Positions 32,429 through 45,396 of a DNA stretch of 64,000 bases are shown here, in pieces. Both the position numbers and the translations under genes were made by a program. The number at the start of each line of letters is the position of its first letter. Within the stretch, counting starts at the first letter, position 1. Source of the DNA: Cryptomeria japonica (Eukaryota > Streptophyta > Pinopsida > Cupressales > Cupressaceae); the NCBI RefSeq assembly GCF_030272615.1, contig NC_081406.1, positions 474,469,400 to 474,533,399 on the forward strand. Direction: 5' to 3'. Below the pieces are notes generated by a model, which ran no database searches, was not told the DNA's origin, and was given only the letters and a program-made list of their open reading frames with translations.

Positions 32429-33952
32429 ATGTCAGATTTTTATTTGCAAGATGTTCATATTTGTGATGATTATGAGTTAGATGAGGCTTTAGATGAATTT
32501 TTGAAAACTAAATATACCAAACCTTCATTTTACCAAAAACTCATAAAAATTGTTACTATGCCATTTCGTTGTGATGAGAAAGATAAGTCAAATGATTCCT
32601 CTCAAGGGTACATTCCTATCAGCTCTTCCACTAAATCTAGTAACATGGTTGTTTTCAATGATCCCCTCTATGAAGAGATATCTCCTTTTGAATCAAAAGA
32701 TAAACTTTTTAATAGATATGATCATGCTTTGTTGAATGATGCCTTTGTGTCCCCTAAAAAACACTCCCTTCATGAGGATCCTTTTGTGCAAGAAGATGAC
32801 ATTATCCCTACATTTCCTAGTGATGGCATTTCCTTTTCCAACAAAATTCCCACTAGAGATGATGAATTAATGGTAAATGCTTACCCTTCTCTTAAAGTTG
32901 GTCTTACCCATAAGCATCCCTTAGAGAAAGAAGATGAAATAATAAGCAATTTCCTTAATTCTCTCTCCCCTATTGAACATATTTTGAGGAAAGAGGATGA
33001 GTTTAACACATCTATTGATGCTCTCCCTCCTAAGGATGCAGAAATAATAAACAATGTTATCTCCTCTCCCGAAATTGACAACACTTCAAACATTCCTTTC
33101 AACAACCTCACTATTTGGGATGAACCATTAGAAGAAGGTATAGATTATTCTCTACCCCTAGCCGAAGGGGATGAAATCAAGATTGGAAACTCCCTTGATA
33201 GTTTCTCCCCTTCCTTGAATCTCAATTATTCTCCCTCTAAAAATAAAGCATCTCCCTCTCCTCAACTTGGTTCTACTCATAAGGAAACCCTAGTTCAAAG
33301 CAAGATGGTTAACATCTCTTTCAAAGATCTCCCTCTCAAAAGTGAGACTTTAGAGAGTAATGTTGATCCTTCTCCTAGAGAGTTTATTCCCCATGTAGAG
33401 CCTTTGATGATAGAGGATGATATGACCCTTCCTAGTATTACTCTTCCTACTAGAACATCAATGCCTATCCCTTGTCTCTCTCCTAAAATTGATTTGATCT
33501 GTGATAAGATTTTAGTGCAAGAGAAGACTATCAATAATTCTTCCAACACTTTTGTTCATTCCTCTAAACCATCCTCAATCAATTTGATACATGTGAATGA
33601 GACACCTAACAAACCTCTCTTCACTGTCCAAGGTGCTTGTCCTTCTCAAAATTCTCAACCTTTAAATAAGCCTATCTTAGTGGTTCAAGGTGGTTATGCT
33701 AATGATTCTTTTTTCACACCTAAGACACCTATTATTACTGTGCAAGGAGGTTATTCTACTAAGAGCCCTTATGAGTATGTTAAGCAATTGACTAGAGAGA
33801 GTTATCATGTGGTTGCCCATACTTATAATACTAGAAACAATAGGCAACCTAATCCTCCTCCAGTTATCCCAACTTCGCTTCCTCCTTCCCAACCTATTCT
33901 TCCCAAGCTCCTCGTATTTCACAAATGCTTAGTAAGGACTATGATCTCATAG
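32429..33952 (+). pseudogene. E1 polyprotein N-terminal region (acidic, repeat-like)
   Basis: The start MSDFYLQDVHICDDYELDEA is chosen over an upstream in-frame ATG (32276) because that one lies in the primer-binding site and precedes a lysine run from an A-rich tract. About 500 residues are acidic and Ser/Pro-rich, with spaced motifs such as LHEDPFVQEDDIIPTF and LEKEDEIISNFLNS, and three copies of a VVQGGY-like block (VQGACPS, VVQGGYAND, TVQGGYSTK). This position would hold gag, but no capsid or zinc knuckle is visible. It ends by a 1-bp deletion near 33905 relative to E2 and continues in the next frame. Confidence 0.6.
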
Positions 33953-34326
33953 AACAACTTAAAACTACCCCTACTAAGATATCCCTTTGGGATTTGATCC
34001 AAACTTCTTCTGCTCATCATGGAATGTTACAAGATGCCTTGAAAGATTTGAATGTTCCTCCACCTAATACATCTAGTAATATAGTGTCTTTGGTTAACTC
34101 TGTGATGAATCCTAAAGCTCAAATTGTGTTTACCCAAGATGAGTTGCCTACTAGTGAAATTCAACAACAATATGATCCCTTGATGATTGTGGTTATCATA
34201 AATGACATTGCTATAAGACGAACACTGGTAGATAATGGCTCTGGCCTTAATGTGTGTAGCATTAGTCTATTGCATAAGATGAATGTGGATACATCTCTTA
34301 TTGAGCCTGACTCTCATCCCATTTGA
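33925..34326 (+). pseudogene. E1 pre-protease block and retropepsin active site
   Basis: Starts with SKDYDLIEQLKTTP and HHGMLQDALKDLNVP, a block shared with elements C and D just before the protease. The retropepsin strand LMIVVIINDIAIRRTLVDNG follows, with the catalytic Asp in VDNGSGLNVC. It stops at a TGA (34324-34326) where E2 has Arg, then continues in the same frame at 34339. Confidence 0.82.
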
Positions 34327-34338
34327 GGCTTTGATAAT

Positions 34339-35523
34339 GTGGCTAAGTCTTCATTAGGTATTATCACCTTACCCATCACAGTGGGACCGGTTACTTTGCT
34401 TACTCCTATTCATGTTATGTCAGGAAATCTAACATACAACTTGTTATTAGGGAGGCCTTGGATTCACAGTATGCAAGTTGTCCCATCTACATTTCATAGA
34501 CAAGTTAAATTGATTTATAACAATAAGACATATACCTTGATAGGTGATACTAATTTTCAAACTTGTTTGCAAACATCTACTTCCAAAGGGAGTTCTTCTA
34601 AGCCTTCCTCTTCTAGTAATGACTCATTAAACAAGATACCTATGGATGAATCATCACCCTCTGATAATCAAAATTCTTTGGATGAGTCTGAAGCTCCTGA
34701 AGAAGATCCTTCTCGACTTGAATCTACACATGAAAAGGCTTTTGATGCTGAGAAGGTTCTCGCAGAAGACGATTGGGGATCCCTTGATTTCAATCCCACC
34801 TTTGTAGGTGAGTATAGGGTTCCTACTAGAGAGTTTAAAGTTAAAAAGAAGGAAGAAACTAAAAATCAATCAATCTTACCTGAACCTATGAGCAATAATT
34901 TTGTGGCCGCTTCTCAAACTTCTTCTCCTCACACCTCTAATTATGAAGAGTTTGATTCTTTGTCTGATGACAAACCACCTTCTCTTCCTGAAATGGCTGA
35001 TCATTATGGTCATGGTTTTCGCATTTTTGCTAAGCATGGGTATCATGGAAATGGTTGTGGCGCTCATGAACAAGGGATAAAAGTTCCTCTAGAGACTAAT
35101 TTTCACAATTATGCCTTTGGACTCGGCTATAATCCCTGCAAACGTACCAAAGCATCTAAAAGACCATCTCTCAATGTGAATGCTATATTTAGTAGTGATG
35201 ATGATCTCACTTCAACTAAATCATCTTCTACTTCTATCAACTCTCATTCCCCTCATAAGGAAATCTTGGCGATGAACAAATCTCTTTATGAATCCCCTCA
35301 AATTTCTAAATCCACTTATGAATCTTTATCTCCTATTCATCATAAAGTCCTTTCCTCTAGGGATAAGGCTCTAATAAATTACACTCATCCCTCTTCTAAG
35401 ATTTCATGTGACTTTTCTTCTTCAATTTTTATCATTTTATACATGTTTTTGATCTCACTTATAGTTGAGCATTCAGCATGTCATATTCAAATACCTCATT
35501 CAATCTATCATATCTTTAAATAA
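34339..35523 (+). pseudogene. E1 retropepsin C-terminus, G-patch and hydrophobic tail
   Basis: The protease second half includes IITLPITVGPVTLLTPIHVM and YNLLLGRPWIHSM, the usual flap and Leu-Leu-Gly-Arg-Pro-Trp-Ile block. After a Ser-rich linker a G-patch at residues about 221-265 reads YGHGFRIFAKHGYHGNGCG, then EQGIKVPLE and FGLGY, with the spaced glycines of the family. A Ser/Thr-rich tail follows, and near the end is a hydrophobic run (IFIILYMFLISLIV) that could cross a membrane. G-patches bind RNA or RNA helicases; a role in packaging RNA is an inference. The frame ends without RT. Confidence 0.82.
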
Positions 35524-37184
35524 CATTAATGGCTATTATGTTGCTCATCATTATGTGACATTGGTAGCTCATTTACTGGGGGCTCATTGTCATTCATGAT
35601 GGTACAATTTCAAGTGCAATCATATTTTTTTGAAGCAACATAATAGCCTAATTTTCTTGTTCCTATGGGGACAAGAGTGATTTCATACATCTCTTCTTTT
35701 GCTTATGTCCAAATCTCTCCCTAGAAGATTGTGTAAGTCCTTCTCATTGTCCTTATCCTTGGGAGGCAATGATCTTTCCTTATTTTTATCTAAGGATCCA
35801 CTTTTTTCCTATTTCGTGGATGGTGTGAACTTTATTACTTGATGTTATTCCTTGTATGCATTTGTTGTTGTTTGTTCAAGGATTCTCTCTTACAAGAGGT
35901 GTAACTCCTTGACTACAACCTCTTTTGCACTTGGTAAAATACATCCATAATGAATTCACTCTCCCAATTGGGTTAAAAAGAGCGTCATCCTTCATTAAGA
36001 ATCACTTTCACCTTGCAAAAGAAGGAAGTATTGCATTCTTATTCTCTTCTTTGTCTTATTCTAGAAGATGTTATATTTGTCTAACACAATTCCTCTCGGG
36101 GATAGATGTCTTTTGTACAAAGATCTCTTCTCCTCTAAGGATCTCCTTTACACATACTACAAGATATCCCTTTTTCAACTATCTTATCCTTGCTTAAAGA
36201 GTGCAAAACTCTCTTGCTTGGATCTATGACATTGTTGCATTTTTGGGGTATCTTCTTTTGTGATGAAGGTAGGTATCCTTGTTCTACTTTGCTTATGACA
36301 TAAACATTACACCTTTTGAGCAATGGGTCATTCTCGGAACCAGAGCACAGACTCTTAGAGCGAGATGTCTCCATTTTTCTTTTATGCAAGGTGATTATTC
36401 TCGGAACCAAAGCACAGACTCTTAGAGAGAGATGTCATGCTTTTGTACTATACATATACAGGCTGTAGCATACTCAGGCATAGACTCCTATGAGGTGCTT
36501 CTAACCTCACTTACACACACATGCACGAGGTTGAGTGGAACTAGTGGCATAAGGCTAGACTTTCTCACTCTCCTCCCTTACATGGATCACCTAGACAGAC
36601 TCTAGGGGCTAGTTTTCCATGTCCTTTTTCCCATGGATCCCCTAGACAAGATCTAGGGGCGAGAAGTCCATGTTTTCTCTCTGACTATTCTTCTCATGGA
36701 TCACTAATGTGTGTATTCATGCTCTTTTCCTTTCTTTTCTTCTCTTTGCATCCTTCATCTTGTGTTAGAGAACTCTCGAATCCTCACACTCTTTGTTGTG
36801 TTGGAATTGAGATTTAGTCCTCTTTCTTACCAAATGATTCTCCATTAGTTTTGATCTCATATCAAATCTTCTGGTGAGCATTTGTCATCAATATTTTTTA
36901 ACAATTCGAAGTGGTAAACATGATACCCTGTTTCAACTCACTCAAATTAGCAAGCCGAAACAGGGGGGGCATATAGCTACCCTCAAATTTTCATCACCTT
37001 CCTTAGTAAGCATTAGGTGATTTTGTGATCTAACATGTGGTTTTGTAGGGTGCGGTTCCTAACTGTGTACTGCAGATACCGCTGGGGGCTTCGTTTGACA
37101 GACTTATGGATATATCCTTTTTCAAATAATGTTTACTTTTCTGTACTTTAGCTTGCATATGCACGTAGTGTTCATATGACCGCT
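35524..37184. other. E1 3' non-coding region
   Basis: No supported frame; homologous to 42341-44184 in E2. It contains a near-tandem duplication of ATTCTCGGAACCA(G/A)AGCACA with downstream GACTCTTAGAG (about 36331-36375 and 36388-36433). The plain spacing between the polyprotein stop and the polypurine tract, where pol would sit, is only 1.7 kb. Confidence 0.6.
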
Positions 37185-37199
37185 AAAGTGGGGGCTAAA
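37185..37199 (+). other. E1 polypurine tract
   Basis: AAAGTGGGGGCTAAA immediately before the 3' LTR; E2 has the reverse complement at about 42325-42339. Confidence 0.8.
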
Positions 37200-38856
37200 T
37201 GTAGCGTCGTAAATTGTACGCACTTGCTAGGGTGGCACAATTTCACACCTAGTTTAGCACCCACCTTGGTGCATTATGCATTTTGCATTGCATTTCCCCT
37301 TTAGCACTTAATTAATTAAATTAGTTAGGTCTAGGGTTCTATTTTATCATCTCCCATATCATAAAGTTGGGCCCTTTTCATTAAAGTGTGCCCCTTTCAT
37401 TTTATTCCTCCAATACATCATTTAATCAAAAACCCTAATTAGGTCCTATTTTGAACTTGGGGGCTTGATTTCGGGGGTCAAAACATCTCGAAATCACCTG
37501 TAACTTCGGGATTTGCTCTAAAATCATCATATCCGACGGCCCTGAAAATTTGGTGAAAAGTTGTCGGGACCATGGCGCCCGGCGTGCACATGGTCTCGGA
37601 CATTTTTCCCGAAATTTTAGGAGCACGATGCAATCATAAAATAAAGCTCAACCCCAAGAAATTGGCGGGATATTCAATCTCTAGGTCGGCCAAAAGTCGA
37701 AATTAAGACCTAGGGTTTCATATATAAGAGCTCTCTTTCTTCACTTGAAAGGATCGGAATTTTGGCTTTCGAGGACCTTCTATGCAGCGAAAGAGTAGAT
37801 CTTTGAAGACTTCAATAACATTCAACATCCATCCATCAAGCATTCATCAATTTCATTCATTTAGGGCTTGGGAGACATTGAAGAACAATAGGAGATTACC
37901 AACTAAAGATTGGCTTGTACTCCTCCCTTGAGGGTTGGGTATGATTTTATGTTGTTTTCATGTCTTTGCATAAGCTTCAATATATCCTTTATTCATGCTT
38001 TAGATCACTTTGCATCTTGATTTAGAGAATTTACATTATCATTTACAAGCAATTAGGGTTTGCTTTCTAGGTTGCTCTAGTTTGCTTTCTTGCATTTAAG
38101 GACCTTGCACACACACTAGGTCTGCACACACAATACATTTTACAATACAACTTGGCTATTCGTGGAGGTGGAAATCACCGAAGCGGGGGTTTGACTAAGG
38201 CAAAACCCTATATAGCCGCCCATACCCTTTTCAGATATAAGTGCAGGTTTCGGGACTCGGACGACGCCGCAGGTGACAGATCCAGAAAAAGCAGGTCAAG
38301 ATAGCACTCCACACCAAATTGCAGAGCAAAAAACCAGGACAGGGGCGTGGGGCGCCCTGGTCCTGCCAGGACAGGGGTGCTGGGCACCCTGGTCCCTGGG
38401 ACAGGGGCGCTCGGCGCCCTGGTCCTTCTGACAGCAGTTTTCAGCATTTTTGACAACTTTGCAAAACAACAGTTTCCAGAGCAGTTTCAGGGGCAGAATC
38501 AGGACAGTGGCGCTCGCGCCCTCGTCCCGAACATTTTCAGTCAAATTTTAACTCTGGGTACGCATTTTCATTCTTGTCTTATCCTTGTATTTACAGCTTT
38601 CCATTGTTTAAGTTCAATTCTGCAATCTTGTCATTAGTTCATACTTGCATTTTGGGGTTAGGAATTGAACTTGCATCATTTTATCTTTCAATTACAACAA
38701 AGGAATAGAAATCCTAATAGGTAGCCCGTGGCTCTCTCTTTCATAAGAAGAAGTAGCCAATTGTGTGATACCTCTAGGCTCTTTCGTATTCCACAAGTGT
38801 GTGGTTGAAAGTGGGATTAGGGCATGTTGACCTAGTCTCGCTTTTTCCCCTACACA
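37200..38856 (+). repeat. E1 3' LTR
   Basis: 1,657 bases, nearly identical to 30633-32259. It has three GC-rich hairpin units at 38332-38427. TATA box near 37719. Confidence 0.92.
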
Positions 38857-39847
38857 GGTATATCTTCAATAATGACTTCATCTTCACCAAGATTCTTAGT
38901 TTGAGTGGTTCCTTTACTGATTTCTCTACATCCTTTGTCAGATTAGGAATATCAAACACAACATTACCTATGATAGAATCAACTATAAAAACATCAAATT
39001 CATCGATGGTATCCTTTTCTTTTAGTTTGCTCTTTTCATGAGCAGGAGCTATATCTTGTCCTTGTTTTACTTCTTTTTCTATTTCCTCCTCAGCTTCCTT
39101 TTACTGCCTCAAAATTGTTTTCCATAAGGCAACACCCTCATCATGCACACTTTGGACATCTCCTATGGCCACTCTCCCTGTCTTATTCCTTATTTTGAAG
39201 CATTGAACACATGATTCTGCCACTATTGAAGCTTGATTGAAATCTAAATCACGTTGCACTTCCATGAGTTCTTTTATCGTATGCTCTTTCTCAATTTCTA
39301 GGGTCGTTTTCCATCTCCCTTCAATTTAATTTTGCAAGTCTGATGGAATTATTCCATATAGTTCACTAGGAGTTCTGCAGAACTTATGCAAGTTCTAGAT
39401 AACTGCTTCTTCAATTTTTCTTTTGTCCTCCTTGTTGCAGAGGGGATATTTTCTCCCAACACCAGATAGACCTCCATGCTCTTTGATCCCATGGACCAAT
39501 TCATCAACAATTGGAACTACATTTCTACCACTTCTTCTGACTTCTTTTATTTCCACATCAGATTGGGTGTCAGTGTTATCACCCTCCTTTTCATCCTTCT
39601 TGGGATTCTTTTTATCCTTTGTGTCAATTGTCCCTTCACTCTTTTTCTTTCTTGCATATGTCACTCCTACCAGTCCACTTTTACCTGAGGAAGATGCGGG
39701 AGTATCAGAGTCCTTTACTTTTGTGTATGTTGTTGGCTTGTTGGATGCGCTACTCTTGTGTTTTTCCTTTGACATTTTCTTCTTTTCTACTATTTTGATT
39801 AAGTAAAAATAGGTATTTGAAAGGTACCCGAACCTTTTACAAGCCAA
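38857..39847 (-). pseudogene. Element B lysine-rich protein segment
   Basis: A frame starting at MSKEKHKSSASNKPTTY (about 39775) encodes a basic and acidic Ser-rich region with YARKKKSEGTIDTKDKKNPK and RRSGRNVVPIVDELVHG, then a stop near 39395. Further open frame (GRWKTTLEIEKEHTIKELME) reaches the E1 target duplication and continues at 30632. The fragments are in neighbouring frames, so small indels are present. I recognise no family. Confidence 0.4.
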
Positions 39848-40009
39848 GAGAATAGAAAAGCATAAAAAAGTGCCTGATCACTTCAAAAAGTCAAAATGAA
39901 CCCACCGGATGGGCACAGCTTAAAACATCATTACATAATTACATAAACTTAGAACAGACAGCAACATGAAAGCAAAAGACAGCAAAGAGACAGAACCAAA
40001 GATAGCAAT

Positions 40010-40690
40010 TGGAACTAAATACTATTCAGGATCTCCTCACCGTGAACAACCATTTGTTTCATGTTGTTTGCCGAGGTCTTCATGTCCTCCAGCTCGCGAC
40101 CTTCGATGTCAACCTTATTCTTTGTGTTGGCTCTGGTCGTCCTTTCATGACCCTTCTTATTCACCTACTCTTTATCACCTTCCTTCTCTGCATTGTTCTC
40201 GTACCTGTTGATAAAGATGTTCATATTGTCCACAAAAGATTTAAGAATTTGGAAATTTTGATAAGCAATCTACTTGACACTGTGCTCCAGCTTGTCAATT
40301 TTGCTGCCAAAGTCTTTCAGTTTGTTGTCCATTTCCTTTCTATCTCCCATCTAATTGAGCTTTTTCTCCATCGCAAAATTTTTTCCAACCATACATTCAA
40401 TGGCTTGTGCATTATGCAGAACAGCCACTAACTCTTTGACATGCTCCACCAAGGGCTTATCACCAACTGTAATTTTTGCCATGGCCTGTGTATCTATTTT
40501 CAAGCTATTAATATCCTTCACCAGAGTAGTGATGGTGTCACAGAAGGCCTTAATAGTGTCTTTGTCACCACTATCACTTTGACCCCCTTTTTCCTTGTTA
40601 TGCAGTCTAGTGGTATTCACGGTCTCCATGGTTTCCAAATTATCCTTAACCGGGTTAACCTCCCCTTCATTGTCCTGACTATCAATCCAA
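40010..40690 (-). pseudogene. Element B helical segment next to E2
   Basis: Directly after the E2 insertion the minus strand encodes WIDSQDNEGEVNPVKDN, a helical stretch (FCDTITTLVKDINSLKID) and further Lys/Asp-rich helices (MDNKLKDFGSKIDKLE) with stops near 40351 and 40280. It is probably the C-terminal part of the protein whose N-terminal domain is at 49297-50050. There are no catalytic motifs. Confidence 0.4.
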
Positions 40691-42324
40691 TGTGTAGGGG
40701 AAAAAGTGACACTAAGAAAACATGCCCTAATCTCACTTTCAATCACACACTTGTGGAATACGAAAGAGCCTAGAGCTATCACACAATTGGCTACTTCTTT
40801 TTGTGGAAGAGAGAGCCACGGGCTACCTATTAGGATTTCTATTCCTTTGTTGCAAATGATAGATAGAATGATGCAAGTTCAACTATTAACCCTAAAGTGT
40901 AAGTATGAACTAGTAACTTTGAGCACAAGATTGTAGAATTGAGATTTAATGATGAACAATTGTAAGGATAAGAGGAGAAATGTAAATGTGTACCTTGAAT
41001 GGATTTGATTCTGCAAGATCTACCGCTGAAGCCGGAAGTCAGAAATACTGAAGCTGCTACCTCTGAAACTGTCGAAATTCACTAAAATGGACAGGGACTA
41101 GGGCGCCCAGCGCCCCTGTCCTAGGGACCAGGGCGCCCAGCGCCCCTATCCTGGTAGGACCAGGGTGCCCCACGCCCCTGTCCTAGCTTTCTGGGTTGGA
41201 ATTTGGTGTGAAGTTCTGTCTCGGTCCGCTTCCGTCGGATCTGTAACTTGCGGCATCCTTCGAATTCAGAAATTTGCACTTATATCTGAAAAGGGTTGTA
41301 GGTGGCTATATAGGGTTTTGCCTTAGTCAAACCCCCGCTTTGGTGATTTCCACCTCCACGAATAGCCAAGTTGTATAGTAAAAGTTGTGTGTGCAGACCT
41401 TGTGTGTGTGCAAGATCCTAAAATGAAAGTAAGCAAACTAGAGCAACCTAGAAAGTAAACCCTAATTGCTTGTAAATGATAATGTAAATGCTCCAAATCA
41501 AGATGCAAAGTGATCTAAAGCATGAATACAAATGATATAATGAGGCTTATGCAAAGACATGAAAACAACATGAAATCATACCCAACCCCAAGGGAGGGGT
41601 ACAAGCCAATCTTCAGTCAATGATCCCCTATTGCTCTTCAATGTCTTCAAAGCCCTAAATGGATGAATGAAATTGATGAATGCTTGATGGATGGATGTTG
41701 AATGTTGTTGAAGTCTTCAAAGATCTGCTCTTTCGCTGCATAGAAGGCCCCTGAAAACCAAAATTCCCGATCCTTTCCAATGAAGAAAGAGAGCTCTTAT
41801 ATATGAAACCCTAGGTCTTAATTTCAACTTTAGGCCGACTCAGAGATTGAATCTCCCACCAATTTCTTGGGGTTAAGCTTTATTTTATGATTGGATCGCG
41901 CTCCTAAAATTTTGGGAAAAATGTTCGGGACCGTGTGCACTCCGGGCGCCATGGTCCTGACAACTTTTCACCAAATTTTCAGGGCCGTTGAATATGATGA
42001 TTTTAGAGAGAATCCCGAAGTTACAGCTGATTTCAAGATGTTTTGACCCCCGAAATCAAGCCCCCAAGTTCAAAATAGGACCTAATTAGGGTTTTAGATT
42101 AAATGATGTATTGGAAGAATAAAATGAAAGGGGCACACTTTAATGAAAAGGGCCTAACTTTATGATATGGGAGATGATAAAATAGAACCTTACACCTAAT
42201 TAATTTAATTAATTAAGTGCTAAAGGGGAAATGCAATGCAAAATGCAAAATGCGCCAAGGCGGGTGCTAAACTAGGTGTGAAATTGTACCACCCTAGCAA
42301 GTGCGTACAATTTACGATGCTACA
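40691..42324 (-). repeat. E2 3' LTR
   Basis: Plus-strand start TGTGTAGGGG and end GCTACA. Contains three GC-rich hairpin units (41090-41186). Confidence 0.9.
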
Positions 42325-42340
42325 TTTAGCCCCCACTTTA

Positions 42341-44184
42341 GCGGTCATATGAACACTATGTGCATATGCAAGCTAAAGTACAAAAAAGTAAACATTATTT
42401 GAAAAAGGATATATCCATAAGTCTGTCGAACGAAGCCCCCAGCGGTATCTGCAGTACACAGTTAGGAACTGCACCCTAGAAAACACACGTTAGATCACAA
42501 AATCACCTAATGCTTACTAAGGAAAGTGATGAAAATTCGAGGGTAGCTATATGCCCCCCCTGTTTCGGCTTGCTAATTTTAGTGAGTTGAAATAGGGTAT
42601 CATGTTTACCACTTCGAATTGTTAAAGAATATTGATGACAAATGCTCACAAGAAGATTTGATATGAGATCAAAAACTAATGGAGAATCGTTTGGTAAGAA
42701 AGAGGACTAAATCTCAATTCCAACACAACAAAGAGTGTGAGGATTTGAGAGTTCTCTAACTCAAGATGAAGGATGTAAATGGAAACAAAATGCAAAGAGA
42801 AGAAAAGAAAGGAAAAAAGCATGAATACACACATTGGTGATCCATGAGAAGAATAGTGAGAGAGAAAACATGGACTTCTCACCCCTAGATCTTGTCTAGG
42901 TGATCCATGGGAAAAAGGACATGGAAAACTAGCCCCTAGAGTCTGTCTAGGTGATCCATGTAAGGGAGGAGAGTGAGAAAGTCTAGCCTTATGCCGCTAG
43001 TTCCACTCAACCTCGTGCATGTGTGTGTAAGGGAGGTTAGAAGCACCTCATAGGAGTCTATGCCCGAGTATGCTACAACCTGTATATGTATAGTACAAAA
43101 GCATGACATCTCGCTCTAAGAGTCTGTGCTCTGGTTCCGAGAATAACCCACTGCTCAAAAAGTGTAATGTTTATGTCATAAGCAAAGTAGAACAAGGATA
43201 CCTACCTTCATCACAAAAGAAGATACCCCAAAAATGCAACAATGTCATAGATCCAAGCAAGAGAGTTTTGCACTCTTTAAGCAAGGATAAGATAGTTGAA
43301 AAGGGATATCTTGTAGTATGCATAAAGGAGATCCTTAGAGGAGAAGAGATCTTTGTACAAAAGACACCTATCCCTGAGAGGAATTGTCTTAGACAAATAT
43401 AACATCTTCTAGAATAAGACAAAGAAGAGAATAAGAATGCAATACTTCCTTCTTTTGCGAGGTGAAAGTGATTCTTAATGAAGGATGACGCTCTTTTTAA
43501 TCCAATTGGGAGAGTGAATTCATTATGGATGTATTTTACCAAGTGCAAAAGAGGTTGTAGTCAAGGACTTACACCTCTTGTAAGAGAGAATCCTTGAACA
43601 AACAACAACAAATGCATACAAGGAATAACATCAAGTAATAAAGTTCACACCATCCACGAAATAGGAAAAAGTGGATCCTTAGATAAAAATAAGGAAAGAT
43701 CATTGCCCCCCAAGGATAAGGACAATGAGAAAGGACTTACACAATCTTCTAGGGAGAGATTTAGACATAAGCAAAATGTACTACATACTCACATGAGTTC
43801 ATGCAAGCAAGACAAAAATGCTCCTCACAAGAAGTGGGTAGGATAAGAAAGAGAATACACATCTTCTCCCATATCTAGGAAAAGAGGATTCTAAAGAAAA
43901 GATGATCAATATTTCCACACTATTACCCCAAAGGGAAATTTTAACCATAAAACGAAGAGATGTATGAAATCACTCTTCTCCCCATAGGAACAAGAGATAA
44001 CATAGAAAAATTAGGCTATTATGTTGCTTCAAAAATATGATTGCACTTGAACTTGTACCATCATGAATGACAATGAGCCCCCAGTAAATGAGCTACCAAT
44101 ATCACATAATGATGAGCAACATAATAGCCATTAATGTTATTTAAAGACATGATAGATTGAATGAGGTATTTGAATATGACATGC
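42341..44184. other. E2 3' non-coding region
   Basis: Homologous to the E1 3' region; no supported frame. A plus-strand open stretch at 43103-43402 is antisense and has no motif. Confidence 0.6.
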
Positions 44185-44838
44185 TCAATGCTCAACTATA
44201 AGTGAGATCAAAAACATGTATAAAATGATAAAAATTGAAGAAGAAAAGTCACAAGAAATCTTAGAAGAAGAATGAGTGTAATTTATTAGAGCCTTATCCT
44301 TGGAGGAAAGGACTTTATGATGAATAGGAGATAAAGATTCATAAGTGGATTTAGAAATTTGAGGGGATTCATAAAGAGATTTTTTCATCGCCAAGATTTC
44401 CTTATGAGGGGAATGAGAGTTGATAGAAGTAGAAGATGATTTAGTTGAAGTGAGATCATCATCACTACTAAATATAGCATTCACATTGAGAGATGGTCTT
44501 TTAGATGCTTTGGTGGGCTTAGAAAGATTATATCCAAGTCCAAATGAATATTCATGCATGTTATGTTCTAAAGGAACTTTAATTCCTTGTTCATTTGTGC
44601 CACAACCATTTCCACTATAGCCACTCTTAGCCAAAATGTGAAAACCATGACCATAAAGGGATGCTAAATCAGAGAGAGATGGTGATGCCCCATAGGTCTG
44701 AGTGCTATTTGTATTAGAGGAAGATGTTGAAGAGTTATTTGAATCGGAGGTAGCCACAAAGTTGTTACTGAATTGCTTAGACAATGTGGGCTTCTCTTTA
44801 GTTTCTTCCTTAGATTTTCCCTTCTCAATCTTAGGCAC
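44185..44838 (-). pseudogene. E2 G-patch and hydrophobic tail
   Basis: The G-patch reads YGHGFHILAKSGYSGNGCG, then EQGIKVPLE and FGLGY, followed by SKPTKASKRPSLNVNAIF and the Ser/Thr tail. It ends in the same hydrophobic run as E1 (IFIILYMFLISLIVEH) and stops there. Conservation of both the G-patch and the tail between two copies supports a real protein. The frame is continuous with the protease upstream apart from two stops. Confidence 0.82.
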
Positions 44839-45114
44839 TCTATATTCTCCTACAAAAGTAGGGTTAAAGTCTAAAGATCCCCAATCATCATCTAAGAGAG
44901 CCTTTTCGGGAGAAAAGATATCTTTGGGAGAAGATTCTAATTGAGTAGAAGGATCAAGAGTACTAGAGGGGACAAAATCCTTAAAGGAAGTAGATGCATT
45001 TGAAGTGGTAGAAGGATTGGAAGTATTTGAACAAGAAGATCCAGTTCATAATGGTTCTTGAAGATTAGTATCAGCTATCAAGGTGTATGTTATATTGTCA
45101 TAAATGAATTTGAC

Positions 45115-45390
45115 TCACCCATGCAAAGTTGAGGGGACAGCTTGCATACTATGAAGCCAAGGTCTCCCTAATAGAAGATTGTAAGTCAAATTACCAGAGA
45201 TGACATGAATAGGTGTAGGTAAAGTAACAGGACCTACTGTAATAGGTAAGGTTATGATACCCAAACATTCTTTACCAACATTATCAAAGCCTCGAATAGA
45301 AATAGAAGAATGTTTAATGAGAGAATGATCCACATTAAGCTTGTCCAATAAATCAATACTACAAACATTAAGGCCAGATCCATTGTCCAC
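45115..45390 (-). pseudogene. E2 retropepsin
   Basis: Starts just after a nonsense codon (TGA where E1 has Arg) with DNGSGLNVCSIDLL, the active-site loop. Then IITLPITVGPVTLPTPIHVI and YNLLLGRPWLHSM follow. It ends at a TGA before VKFIYDNITYTLI, where E1 continues. Confidence 0.82.
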
Positions 45391-45396
45391 AAGGGT

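Larger units (their letters stand above)
30633..38856 (+). mobile_element. Element E1: Ty3-related, protease and G-patch only
   Basis: LTRs of 1,627 and 1,657 bases, target duplication GGTAT (30628-30632 and 38857-38861), primer-binding site at 32263-32280 and polypurine tract at 37185-37199. One long frame of about 1,030 codons (32429-35523) is broken by one frameshift and one stop. It ends in retropepsin and a G-patch. No RT, RNase H or integrase exists in the 4.9-kb interior. E2 is a second copy in reverse orientation. Non-autonomy is an inference from the missing polymerase. Confidence 0.92.

Noticed and set aside
39423-39806. Plus-strand 127-residue hydrophobic Ser/Phe-rich frame
   Set aside because: Antisense of the Lys/Glu-rich element B frame; Lys/Glu codons read backwards give Phe/Ser/Leu.
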